A stretch of DNA of 64,000 bases from Gordionus sp. m RMFG-2023. Lineage: Eukaryota; Nematomorpha; Gordioida; Chordodea; Parachordodidae. The stretch is taken from NCBI RefSeq assembly GCF_954871325.1, contig NC_088776.1:5711985-5775984 (forward strand), read 5' to 3'. The translations under genes and the position numbers were made by a program. A model generated the notes under the pieces. It was not told the origin of the DNA. It did not search any database and was given only the letters and a program-made list of their open reading frames with translations. Below are positions 1 through 10,900 of the stretch, in pieces; positions within the stretch are counted from its first letter, which is position 1; each line of letters opens with the position of its first letter.

Positions 1-2400
1 TTAAAGGAGTATAACCAATTAATGGCATCAATAACGAGGCTATTGTTACTATGGTTGGGCAAAGATAGTAAGACGCCTCTTTTTTAAAGACTGAACTTGG
101 GTATGGTTAGACATCTTCCAAAGGTTTTCATTTGAGATAATATTAGGGTAGAAAATTCCATTTATTATTCTTAGGCATTTATTTACAAACGTTTGTAATT
201 TCCTAGTTTCGGTCTTGGTAATCTCCCATGTAACACCGCCATAAAAGAGAATCGGGATGATGGTTGAGTTGAAAATACGGAGTCTTGTGAAAACTGATAT
301 CTCTCTAGCTTTCCACAGTTTAAAAAATTTATAAAAAGCCGCCCTAGCATTTTGTATACGAATTTTTTGTTCCTCTTTACTACCTTTATTGTCAATGGTT
401 ACACCTAGATATTTAAAGGATTTCACCACCTTAACCAACTTTCCCCCAACCGCCAAATTATTCAGAAGAGGCGCCTGAGATGAGGGTATTATCACTGTTT
501 TATCAAAGTTTATATCCAAGCCAACCTTAAAACTAAAGAAGTTCAATATAGAGATCAAATTTTGGGTTTCTTCCAAACTTTTTGTTATCAATACTATGTC
601 ATCAGCATAACATATCACCCTATTTTCCAAGAAGAACGACTGACTGGACCTTGTTTCTAAGAGATTCGCAGTAGCCAGAGCATCTACTATGATTTTATTC
701 ATAAGTATATTAAACAATAGCGGGGAAAAAACACACCCTTGTTTTACCCCTTTCTTTGTCCTAAAAGATGGAGAAACCTTATTATTAAGGAGGCAAAAAG
801 ACTACTATAATGTGTTTTAAGGATCCTTATAATATTAGAGTCAATGCCACATTCGGTTAAAATCTTCCAAAGCGCATCATGGTTAACGTTATCAAAAGCA
901 CGTTTAAAGTCGATAAAAATAAAGTAAAAAGGTAATTTATACTTCTCACATTTCTGCATTATAATCTTTAAAGCTAATATTGGTTCGTTTATATTTCTAC
1001 TTGGACGGTAAGCACAAATGTATTTAGACAAAAGGTTTGGTGTAGAGGAAAGAATGCGGTTTTTTAAAAGAACCATAAAAACTTTTGATGCAATAGACGT
1101 GAGAACAATGGCTCTATAATCCTTGAATTTAGATGGATTTGGAATTTTCGGGAAGTTGCAAAAGATAGTCCTATTCCAATCCGCTGGCATCATCCCAGTA
1201 AACCATATCTTGTTTAAAAAAGGCAGTAAGAACCGAGAGATCGCTAAGGGAGCTGCTTTCAGATGTTTTCCTGTAATGTTATCCGTACCCGGAGATTTAT
1301 TATTCCTAAGCTTCTTAATAGTGGCCACAATTTTAGCCAATGAAAAGTTTGCGTCCAATTGTCCAACACTTTGACTAGTGGATGAGATTAAGGTATACCT
1401 CCTAGAATCAAAGACTCCCATATAGTGATCCAGCCATAACGCCATCTGTTCATCGGGGTCAGTAATTAACTTATTATTATCCAGCCTTATAGTTGGAAGT
1501 GTCTTGAACACTTTGACTTTACAAAAGTAATTTAGTTTCTTGTAGGCGTCAAAAGTTATATTCTCCCTCATATTCCTGTCTATCTCAAAAGCTTTTTTAG
1601 CAATAAAAATCCTTCTATCTCTCCTTAGGAGTCTATGAATTGAGGTCCATAAATGACCATCGCGCTCTCCTTGTAGCTTGAGTGAGCTATCATGCGAATG
1701 ATGTCATCGGATAGCCATTCCTGTCTTGGTGGAGAAATGTTGATGTTAGGGAGATGATTGCAGGCATCAAACAAGTTGTTTTTGAAAGACGCCCAACATT
1801 CTTCAACAGACTGAGACTCCGATGAAGATAAGAAAGTTGCCTCCCTATCATTTAAGATTAGATCGAGCTGTAGTTTGACTGCAGGACGTTGCAGGTGTTT
1901 TGCATTCCGGAAAGGTATCTAGGCTGGGGTTGAAGAGAAGGACGCCGAGAGTTTCCCCATAAATTTCTCACAGTAATACTGGCTCTGATTAAGTTATGAT
2001 CAGAAATATTAATATTAGGCATTGCTTTTACATCGATGAACCAGCTATGAATGTTCGAGATGATAAAATCGATCTGAGATTTGGTATTATTTCTTCTGAA
2101 GGTTAGGGTGTTAGATTCGCTGTGTGAAAAGAAAGTATTTTCAACCTTGAGGTTTATACTCCTGCACATCTCCAATAACTTCCTACTGTCATCACTGTTT
2201 AATTGAGAGAGAGCTGCATTCCCAATTACCCCATCTCTAATAAAGAAGTCATCTTTTCCGATCCTAGTATTTAAGTCCCCAAGGATTATCAAATTACGAC
2301 TCCTAGGAAGAGAGCTAACAATGTTTTCGAGGTCATCAAGGAATGCGAGCCGTTCGTTTCTTCTAGGCGGGGCATAGACATTAACTAAGATTGTTTGTAA
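1..2400 (-). mobile_element. RTE-like LINE, 5'-truncated, decayed
   Basis: Non-LTR retrotransposon read on the minus strand. From 5' to 3' it keeps the C-terminal part of an APE-type endonuclease (about 2400 to 1900: NVYAP, GDLN, TKSQIDFI, SDHNLI), a linker, and a reverse transcriptase (about 1571 to 49: NNKSPGTDNI, FIDFKRAFD, GVKQGC, and the catalytic YADD at about 610). The thumb region after the palm (FKYLGVTID, then a YGGVTWE-type segment) and the endonuclease style (NTFFSHSE) resemble the RTE clade, but the clade call is tentative. The reading frame shifts near 780-800, between FDNVNH and GVKQGC, and there are stops in the linker at 1580-1860, so it is dead. The first ~70 residues of the endonuclease are absent because the element meets its inverted partner at about 2400. 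The 3' end runs off the window. Confidence 0.85.
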
Positions 2401-3380
2401 CAGTGATGACAGTAGGAAGTTATTGGAGATGTGCAGGAGTATAAACCTCAAGGTTGAAAATACTTTCTTTTCACACAGCGAATATAACACCCTAACCTTC
2501 AGAAGAAATAATACCAAATCTCAGATCCATTTTATCATCTCGAACATTCATAGCTGGTTCATCGATGTAAAAGCAATGCCTAATATTAATATTTCTGATC
2601 ATAACTTAATCAGAGCCAGTATTACTGTGAGAAATTTATGGGGAAACTCTCGGCGTCCTTCCCTTCAACCTCAGCCTAGACACCTTTCCTGGAAAAGGAA
2701 CGCAACACACCGTGCAACGTCTTGCAGTCAAACTACAGCTCGATCTAATCTTAAATGATAGGGAGGCAACTTTCTTATCATCATCGGAGTCTCAGTCTGT
2801 TGAAGAATGTTGGGCGTCTTTCAAAAACAACTTGTTTGATGCCTGCAATCATCTCCCTAACATCAACAATTCTCCACCAAGACAGGAATGGCTAATTGAT
2901 AACACCATTCGCATGATAGCTCAACTCAAGCTACAAGGAGAGCGCGATGGTCATTTATGGACTTCAATTCATAGACTCCTAAGGAGAGATAGAAGGATTT
3001 TTATTGCTAAAAAAGCTTTTCAGATAGACAGGGATATGAAGGAGAATAGAACTTTTGACGTCTACAAGAAACTAAATTACTTTTGTAAAGCCAAAGTGTT
3101 CAAGACACTTCCAACTATAAGGCTGGATAATAATAAGTTAATTACTGACCCCGACGAACAGATGGCGTTATGGCTGAATCACTATATGGGAGTCTTTGAT
3201 TCTAGGAGGCCTACCTTAATCCCATCCACACGGATAACATTACAGGAGAACATCTGAAAGAAGCTCCCTTAGCGATCTCTCGGTTCTTACTGCCTTTGTT
3301 TAATAAGATATGGTTTACTGGGATGATGCCAGCGGATTGGAATAGGACTATCTTTTGCAACTTCCCGAAAATTTTCAAGT
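2401..3380 (+). mobile_element. second RTE-like LINE fragment, head-to-head with the first
   Basis: This plus-strand piece repeats, in opposite orientation, the endonuclease end, linker and reverse transcriptase start of the 1-2400 element (same peptide runs, e.g. TFRRNNTKSQI, SDHNLIRASI, GMMPADWNRT). It starts abruptly at about 2401, where the sequence equals the reverse complement of position 2199 and below, so about 200 bp of the first copy forms the spacer of a large inverted repeat. At about 3228 some 110 bp are missing relative to the first copy (the DANFSLAKIVATIKKLRNN segment). It ends near 3380 in ordinary AT-rich DNA. Two independent insertions, or an inverted duplication, would both give this arrangement. 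Confidence 0.8.
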
Positions 3381-4245
3381 AATAATGAATGAATGTCTGT
3401 AATTTTTCAATTTCCAATATCATCTCATATCATATATCTTCATATATGACAAAAATTTTGGAAGCAAAAATTTTTTTTTCACTATTTTCACTCAATTAGT
3501 AGCACTGAATAAACTATAAACTAATAATCTAAAATAATGCAATTTATTTTTTTCGCGATAATATTAAAATATTTAAAAAAATACAAATAAATAAACTATT
3601 ATAAAAATGTATAACCGAAACATTCATCAAATAAGCATCATAAACTATCCTAAAAATAAGTAATGTATATTGTTTAATATTATATATATAAGTGTATTGT
3701 TTAAAATACCACTCCAAAACCAACAAAATCTTTTATTCACTAATATATATCAGTCGATTATATGATCATATGATCAAGAACAAAGAATAATAAATGTTAT
3801 CTTATTCGAAATAAATTTAAAAACGTCTATAAATGTCAATTATACATCAACAGACACAACATAAACTTAATCTATAAAATAAAATATAACAAAACTTACA
3901 ATAATTATTTTTAATATGAATGCAATAAAAGATTTAACCCATTAATTAGTAAATTAAAATATAATTATTAATTTATATTTACTTTCATACTATCCATTTT
4001 TTTTAAAATACTTGTTATTTAGATTTACGGATAGAAAATTAGAAATTAATTTCAGGTATTATATTGATCATATGAGAGAGCTGTAATTAATATTGCATCA
4101 TGAAAGTTTGATTGCTACTAGCAATGTTTAATTGAATATAAAAAAAATTTTCATAAAACATAGCGCAAGATACATATACTCCCCCCCCCCCCACTTTATA
4201 AAAATCAATTACTATAAAATTAAAAAATAGCAAAAGAGTCGTCTT
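3381..4245. other. AT-rich stretch, no gene seen
   Basis: No reading frame, RNA or repeat boundary that I can support. It contains a run of 12 C at 4181-4192. Confidence 0.5.
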
Positions 4246-4249
4246 CTAA

Positions 4250-4740
4250 AATGGCATTCACTAAACCCACTAAATGCAGTCCGTAGATCCTTCTTACTCA
4301 TTTATACCCATTGCCTGCTCCACTCACCACCTTCGGCAACAAAGCTCAATGCTTAAAGAATTGAGTAGACGAATTCGCGAAAAGACCTATCAACCTAAGG
4401 AATCCCTTTTCTTACGGCAAAGACTTGCTACCGCCATTCGATCCAACTATCTAAGTTTTATCTCTTCCATTGAATCCATGCTTACGTATAGTGTTATTAA
4501 ACAGCTCGTTTTGAGCCGATTTTTAAAAACGGCTAACTCAATATTTTAGCCAGAAAAATAATATCTATGCCTCGAGATTTCGTTAATAGAGATGTTCAAC
4601 CCTTTGTGCCACCTATGTGCAAAATCATAGCCGTTTTTAAAAATCGGCTCAAGAGCCGTTTAACAACATTACTTACGTATACTTTCTTTCCTTCTCCTTC
4701 CAAGTTTTTATCTACTATTTACTTTTTTAGGCATCCCTTT
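4250..4740 (+). mobile_element. retroelement protein-domain fossil, split by a MITE
   Basis: The translation around 4290-4480 (SYSFIPIACSTHH, LKELSRRIREKT, PKESLFLRQRLATAI) resembles the C-terminal end of a domain often found downstream of reverse transcriptases in invertebrate retroelements (family pattern: FIPIAIET, LGRRI, FLxQRISIAIQR). The fragment is old and broken. A hAT-type MITE (4489-4671) sits inside it. The class of the parent element is not resolved, and the match rests on memory of the family pattern. Confidence 0.4.
4489..4671. mobile_element. hAT-type MITE, family 1 copy a
   Basis: A 183-bp element with long terminal inverted repeats (left TAGTGTTATTAAACAGC, right end TTTAACAACATTA; subterminal GAGCCGATTTTTAAAAACGG on both sides). 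It is flanked by a perfect 8-bp duplication CTTACGTA (4481-4488 and 4672-4679), the target-site size of the hAT superfamily. It has no coding capacity. A second copy with its own 8-bp duplication lies at 28272-28492. Confidence 0.9.
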
Positions 4741-5199
4741 TCATAAATTCTATTTCTATATTGTTTAGTCTTTATTAATCTCATCTTAGAAGAAAATATT
4801 TATACGCCATTATCTTTTGATAATATATTATATCACCTATCATTCAAACAAAGGAACCAATGAACAGTAAAAAAAAAATTCATCAATACCATATTTTCAA
4901 GCATCTTTTCACTTCTGAATCACCTATTATAATTATTCCTATTGAAAACGAATTTAAGAAATTTTTCAGAATTAATAATAAAGTTTTAATATAATGCGAC
5001 AAAGGACCTATTTCATAAAAACATACGAACTGGGGTGCCAATTTATTATCTCCTTTTTTTACGTATAAAAATTAAAATTGTAAAGGATTATGGAAATTTA
5101 TAACATGCTCTTCAAGTAAATATTTTCAGGTCAGGCCATTTGCATAACCAGAATCTTCCTGTAAGGGGGGAAAGCACTATTAGGTGGAGTTTTCCTTCA

Positions 5200-5510
5200 T
5201 GAATTTTATTGGAGATCTTTAGGTACACTTATTTTAGTAGGTCTTTGCCTATTTTTACTCTTACCTTCTGGAACCTATCCACTTATCGCCGTCTGATGGG
5301 AAAAGACCAGATGGGTTCACAAACATTTATTTGGAATTTCATTTGTGCCTCCCAATTTTCTCCTCTAACCCAAACATTGATCCGTTTATTACAGCTGAAA
5401 AGTCAAAAATTAGAAAGTACCACGACTTTTCTGATTTTTCACTTTATCCCAATAGTTATTTCTATCAATGGGTTCCCTAGGTCCCCTAAGCTTTCATTTT
5501 TTTAAAAGAT
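5200..5510 (+). mobile_element. retroelement protein-domain fossil (RPDG segment)
   Basis: One frame reads SPSDGKRPDGFT and then AEKSKIRKYHDF. This matches the centre of the same retroelement-associated domain (family pattern: DGKRPDGxT, then AxxAExxKxxKY) whose C-terminal part is fossilised at 4250-4740 and whose N-terminal part is fossilised at 42754-42987. It is old and broken, and here the order is reversed with respect to the 4250 fragment, so they are separate remnants. Confidence 0.4.
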
Positions 5511-6410
5511 TTTATTTTGGGTAAAAAAAAATTCTCAAATTAATGGTGATCATGGGTCCTCTTTTAAAATGTTACAATCAAGTCACGCCGTGTTTCTAGG
5601 CAACTATCTTAGTTTCCTCGGATCTCAATGAGAACCTTTGTTTCCCCCCCCCCTCCCTTTTTTTAAAACTTATTTTTTTCTTTCATTTTTTAATTGTTTA
5701 TTTAATTTATTTTCATTCTTTTTTTTTAAAAAAATATAGATTTATATATCACCCTATTTTTTAACAAATAAAAAGAAAAATTTAGTCTTTTTAATACTGT
5801 TAAAAATTCCCTTTATTTCATTTATTCTTATATTATTTTTTTTTTTACATGTCATTACCATAATAATATTAAATATAATGTTAAATATTTATTTATTTAT
5901 ATATTAATCTGATATACAATCTCGTTTGAGCATAATAATTTTCCGCATTCATGATTACGTAAATAATCAAGAATATTTCATTTACTATCACATTTCCTCT
6001 GTTAATTGCCGTTCAACTGCCATCGTTGAAAAGGTTTCTTGATAAAAGATAATGTAAATGATGATAATTGGATACTATATGCAACACCTCATATAAGCAT
6101 ATCAAGGAATTTGCTTATTTAGTTTTGCATTTAGTTAGCTATCCTCCATTGGAAATTTTTTTTTAAAATATTACTTTTTCTTTATTTCCACTCTCTTTTT
6201 TTTTGATATGACATTGACACTAACAACTTCAATTTACGCCTTTTTTTTAAGCCTTGAAATTTTCTCATATAGATGGTAGAGAGGTTTGGCCCTTTTTGGA
6301 CCAAATATCGAGGCCATGGGTCAATTTTTTTTTAAATAAAACTGTTTAATCGATATTTTAAACAACTTTTAGTCAGAAGTTAGCTTTGTAAGTATTGATT
6401 GGTATTAATA
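5511..6410. other. AT-rich stretch with repeat debris
   Basis: No gene seen. It has a 10-C run at 5644-5653 and, at about 6240-6320, a partial sequence (AGATGGTAGAGAGGTTTGG, ATATCGAGGCC) resembling the centre of MITE family 1 at 31780-31840. Confidence 0.4.
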
Positions 6411-6419
6411 AATTGTTGG

Positions 6420-6800
6420 AAGGCTGCGCGGAATAATATTAGGGCAGATTTTCTCCGTTCTGCGTCGTATACAGCGCATCATAGTTTAGGTTAGAGGGTG
6501 CGAGTGGATCTACACTTGAAAAGTTCCCGGTGCGATTTCTCAAATTGCTTGTTTGGAACAATTCCTGCATTAATCCAATAGCTTCCTCCAACCGAACCTC
6601 TAACCTTCGGAAGCATCAAGGGTAAGTTAAAAATAGCTAAATAAACTTAAATTTCGGCGCCCCGATAATTCCAATCCCATTGGTGTACCCATAACCGTAA
6701 ACCAACCGAACAATCCTATGAAGGTTTTCCTGCGAGATGCTTACCATAACCACCCCCAAAGCCAATTACTTTTGTTTCAACGGTAGTCTTCTTTCCCCCT
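6420..6800. other. GC-richer island, unidentified
   Basis: Base composition is clearly above the surroundings. On the plus strand a ~45-codon open stretch (LEGASGSTLEKF to NLRKHQG) ends at a strong donor-like GGGTAAGT (about 6609), and a second ~40-codon open stretch follows at about 6660-6790 (NPIGVPITVNQP to LLLFQR). Neither matches a family I know. It may be an exon pair of the gene downstream or an old element. Confidence 0.25.
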
Positions 6801-7126
6801 TACCCCATACCAACAAATCCTTAATTTTGAAAATGTTTTTAAATCTGATAAAATTTATGTTTTTATCCTTTCATAAAAAAAATTTAAGGGTCGTTTAAAA
6901 ATAAAAAGCGGGCTAAAAACCCGGTAGACAATTTCCACCATCCGCTTTAGAGTTTTTTTTTGCTCCCTAAATCTTTGGACAAAAGCTTTATTCTTACCAA
7001 AATAGGGAACTAATTAAATAAGTAACGTTTAATTATAAATATTACTATTTAACTCATTTTTATGAAATCGATCATGAATTCTTCCATTTTTTTTTCCCAC
7101 AATCATTTATAATATTTTTTTTTTAG

Positions 7127-7158
7127 AAATGGCTAACGATGAAGAAATGGATAATCAA
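7127..7158 (+). CDS. possible short exon of the FANCM-like gene
   Basis: An AA-ATG-initiated stretch (MANDEEMDNQ) lies directly after a long T-run ending in TTTTAG and before a CAA|GTACAA donor. It ends in phase 0, the phase with which the next supported exon (7996) begins. It could be the first coding exon, an internal exon, or chance; the acceptor-like sequence just before an ATG is also what a trans-splice site would look like. Nothing links it to FANCM by similarity. Confidence 0.25.
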
Positions 7159-7995
7159 GTACAAACCGAAATTTAATGTTTTTTCTATATTTTTGAAGTT
7201 TACTTCAAACAATTTTCTGGGAAAGCCATTTTTTTTAGAACACTACACTCCAATCTGGCTAACATGTGGTTACTATATTTAATTTAAATAAGATGGAGGC
7301 CCCCTTCTCCCAATATAGATTTTTTTATATCCTAACCTAACTAGACCAAAAATAAATGTGCATGAACGAGGGGATGGAAGATTTTATCTTCACGTATCTT
7401 AGGTAGAGTATCAATGACATATAATATAAACAAAAATGAATGTAAAATTATTATATTTATATCGTATTTTGTATATTTCGCCCGCGAATTCGCGCTCACT
7501 GTGAATGACAGGGTTATCCTGACTGACGATTCTTTCATCAATGCATCTTTGAAACATTTTTACTTATAAATTGGCATAGCACGCCATTTTGGTTTCTTCA
7601 CGTAATTTTTTTTATAAAAATTTTAATGTAAATTGTTTACATGGAGGAAAAATTAAAATCGCGTGTCACCAGCTGATTTGTATTGATACTCATTTTAAAT
7701 AAATAGATCTCAATCTAAGTAAGTATTATATGTCATTGTAGGATATAAGTCCGAATTTGATTTACTTCCTAAACCGTTCCGCCGGGAATTGGCACTAAAT
7801 GTGAATGCAGGGCAGAGCGATGCGTTAAGATATTCCTGTCCAACAAAAAAAACTTAGAATCAGTTTCGTTTTTTGATATTTTATACGTAGGATTAAAATG
7901 GGGGTTTTTTGAGGGGTAAATAACTAAGTGGTTGCTGATTCGTTATTTCAATTCCAATCATTTTTTTTGTTGTAAAAAAAAAATAATACAAAAAG

Positions 7996-10900
7996 CTTAA
8001 TATCGATATTCCTGATCACCATAACGACTATTCAATATCTGACTCCTGTAATGACGAGGGTAATGCCTTAGATTATAATGCCCGCGTTGATAAAACCATA
8101 CTCGAGGTCATTGGCAGAACTTGCGACAATCGTCTTGAGCCCGAATCCCGCCACTCCAGTCGTTGTAACGACGCGAATCGCGACGGCGATATTTCGAAAA
8201 CACCGGAAGCGCTTGGAAATGCTGGCAGCTTAGATTCGAAAGGACCGACCATTAACATTTTTCCGAAAGTGCAGAAATGCGAGGTAGCAAATAGATTTAA
8301 AGATAATTTGTCCGAATACAAGGATTTGCTGCGGTTCGATTCGGACGAAGATGAAGAAACGGCAATTTTGCCAGGTTATTTTTGGAAAGATTTTTTTAAA
8401 AGGAAATGATGAAATAAAAAAATAAAATAATCACATGACCAGAAATTGTTTTAAAAAAAATGACGATAAGATAATAGGTCAGGGGCCCTGAAGTGCCCTT
8501 TGTTACGTTGTGGTTCTTTATAAGTGTTGCGTTCTTTGACTCACTTTTCGCTTCATTTCTTGTTTTTTATTATATCATATATAGAACACTTTCTGTTAAT
8601 AATTCTTTTTTAAAAAAACATGTTCTGTTTTCTATTAAAAATCGGTCATTTTTCTATCACCGGAAGTTCCAGTTTCCTCGTAATAATTCTATATTTTTTA
8701 AAATATATAGCAACAGGTGAAGTATCTGTTTATCCAGCGAACTCGATTATGAAAAATCATACGGAAAAATTTCTCGCGAACGTTAACGATTTCCATAACG
8801 CGAATACCGGATACCACGAGAACGATTTAAACGAACAAGATTTCGAGTCTTCTCCCATTTTTGATTTAACACCCCCGGCTTATTTCACAAAGAAGAAAGA
8901 TTACGGTTTTTCAATTCTATTTATTTTAAAAAAAAACCAGTGTGGGGGAATGGGATGGAAGTAATTTTCTTCCCCTAGTAACACTTATAAATTGAAGCCT
9001 TAGCTTTTTTACCGTAAATTTCATAACGCAATTGGTAATTTTTCTTTTAAAAAAAACGCAAAATGGGGTAGACGTAATTTTCTTCCCATGAGATAACGCT
9101 TATAAATTGAAGCCTTAGCGTTTTTACGATAAATTTTCATAATACAATTGGTAAATTATCCTTTTTAAAAACAAACGCAAAATAAGTATGTGTTTTTAAA
9201 AAAAAAAATTTCCATATATTTAAAAATAAAAAATATATAGCATTCCAATTTAAATAACCTGTTATTTTTTTGAAAGAAAAACACAACTATAAATTGCTCT
9301 GCTCAATTTGTAAGCTCTATAAATCTTAAAGGGCAGGTAAGTAAGGTCTCGGAGTTCAAACCAATTAGAAAAAAGGCCCTTTGTAAGTTCCCAAATTAGG
9401 GAAGTTTTATTAAAGTTAGAATAAATTATTATATGTATAAGGTGTTTTTTTAAGATCATCAGTTAAAGTTTTGATCATATTAATGATAAAATAAATAAAT
9501 ATTTCATAAAAAAATTTTTTTTTTTCAGAATCGTTAAACAAATCGCCCATATTTACTACCCAAAATGTTAAGTTCAATCACGATTCAAATTACGCTGCCT
9601 CATGCCACTTCGATTTAGAACTGTCTCCTCCTACCAACGGAAACGTCAATGGCGATATGGATTATATTACATTATGCCACTTCGATTTAGAACTAGCTCC
9701 TCCTTATAAGGGAGACGTCAAGCGAGATGCCGATATGGATTACACTACCCCCTGCCACTTTGATTTAGAACATTCTCCTCCCTTGAATATCATTAAAAAT
9801 GGCGGGTTTACAGATCCTGAGCATCGAAGTTCTGATAAATTGGCAGACGCTTATATCGATAGAATAAAGAATGATGTTGATATTATGAATCGTGGTGATA
9901 GAAGTATTCCTAGCAATGTGAATAATCCAAACGAGTTATTTGACGACAAAAATAATGATAGTATCAATGATTTGTTAGCCGATAAATATCCAACAAATCA
10001 TAATGATAAACCTCTCGACGTGAGCTCCGATTTATTCGCCGACGAATGTGAAGATGATCTAATGGGTCTAAATCTGGAATCGAACGATGCGCAAATTCTT
10101 GCCAAGAGCGACAAAATAGAAAATCCCAATCACGACACTTTTCCTCATCTTAATTCGAATTTCGATCTGAATTTTAGCTTCGATGAAAATTTTGAATCAA
10201 ATAACCACTTGCCCCTATCTAAACCTAAGAACGGTACGAATATTAACAATGATCAATCAAAAATTAACAAAGATACAGAAATCGAGAGTAAATTTGATAT
10301 TTTGGATGAGGATATATCCGAAGAAGACATTACCATGTGCGCACACATCTCAAAAAATACCTACTTCTCTACGGATGTCGACATCGACAAGGTAGGGTCA
10401 GACATGATTGGAGTGGATAAAAAAAATGAGATGGGAAGTAATAACGTTAGCGGGAATAAATTAGATATATCATCTAATTTCGATCTGATGGGCATTGATT
10501 CAACACTAGACAGACACGAATTTTCGGCGGTTGATGCTCAAGTCATAAACGAAGAAAAAGTGTATGGCAGTTGTTTCGATTTGGGATTAGGGAACGATAG
10601 AGATAATTATCACGTTAAAGAAGAGCTCAACCAACAAATTGAGAATGATCTGGATAAGGTAAAACCTATCGTTAAAAACTTAGAAACAAAGGGAGAGAGT
10701 GGTGTGAAGGCGTCTAAAGGCGCTACGCTACCCGCGAGCGCTAAAATTATCCAAAAGGATAACGTATTATACTCCTCTTTTGACTTGGGCCTGGACGAAG
10801 ACGCGAGCATATTCCAAAATCTTAACATCGATTATGATAATAATAACCAAAAAATGAAAAACGATGACAATAAACTAGATAAAAGTCCGTCATATTTTCA

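Noticed and set aside
8073-8321. 82-codon minus-strand ORF
   Set aside because: Antisense shadow of a FANCM-like exon (7996-8374).
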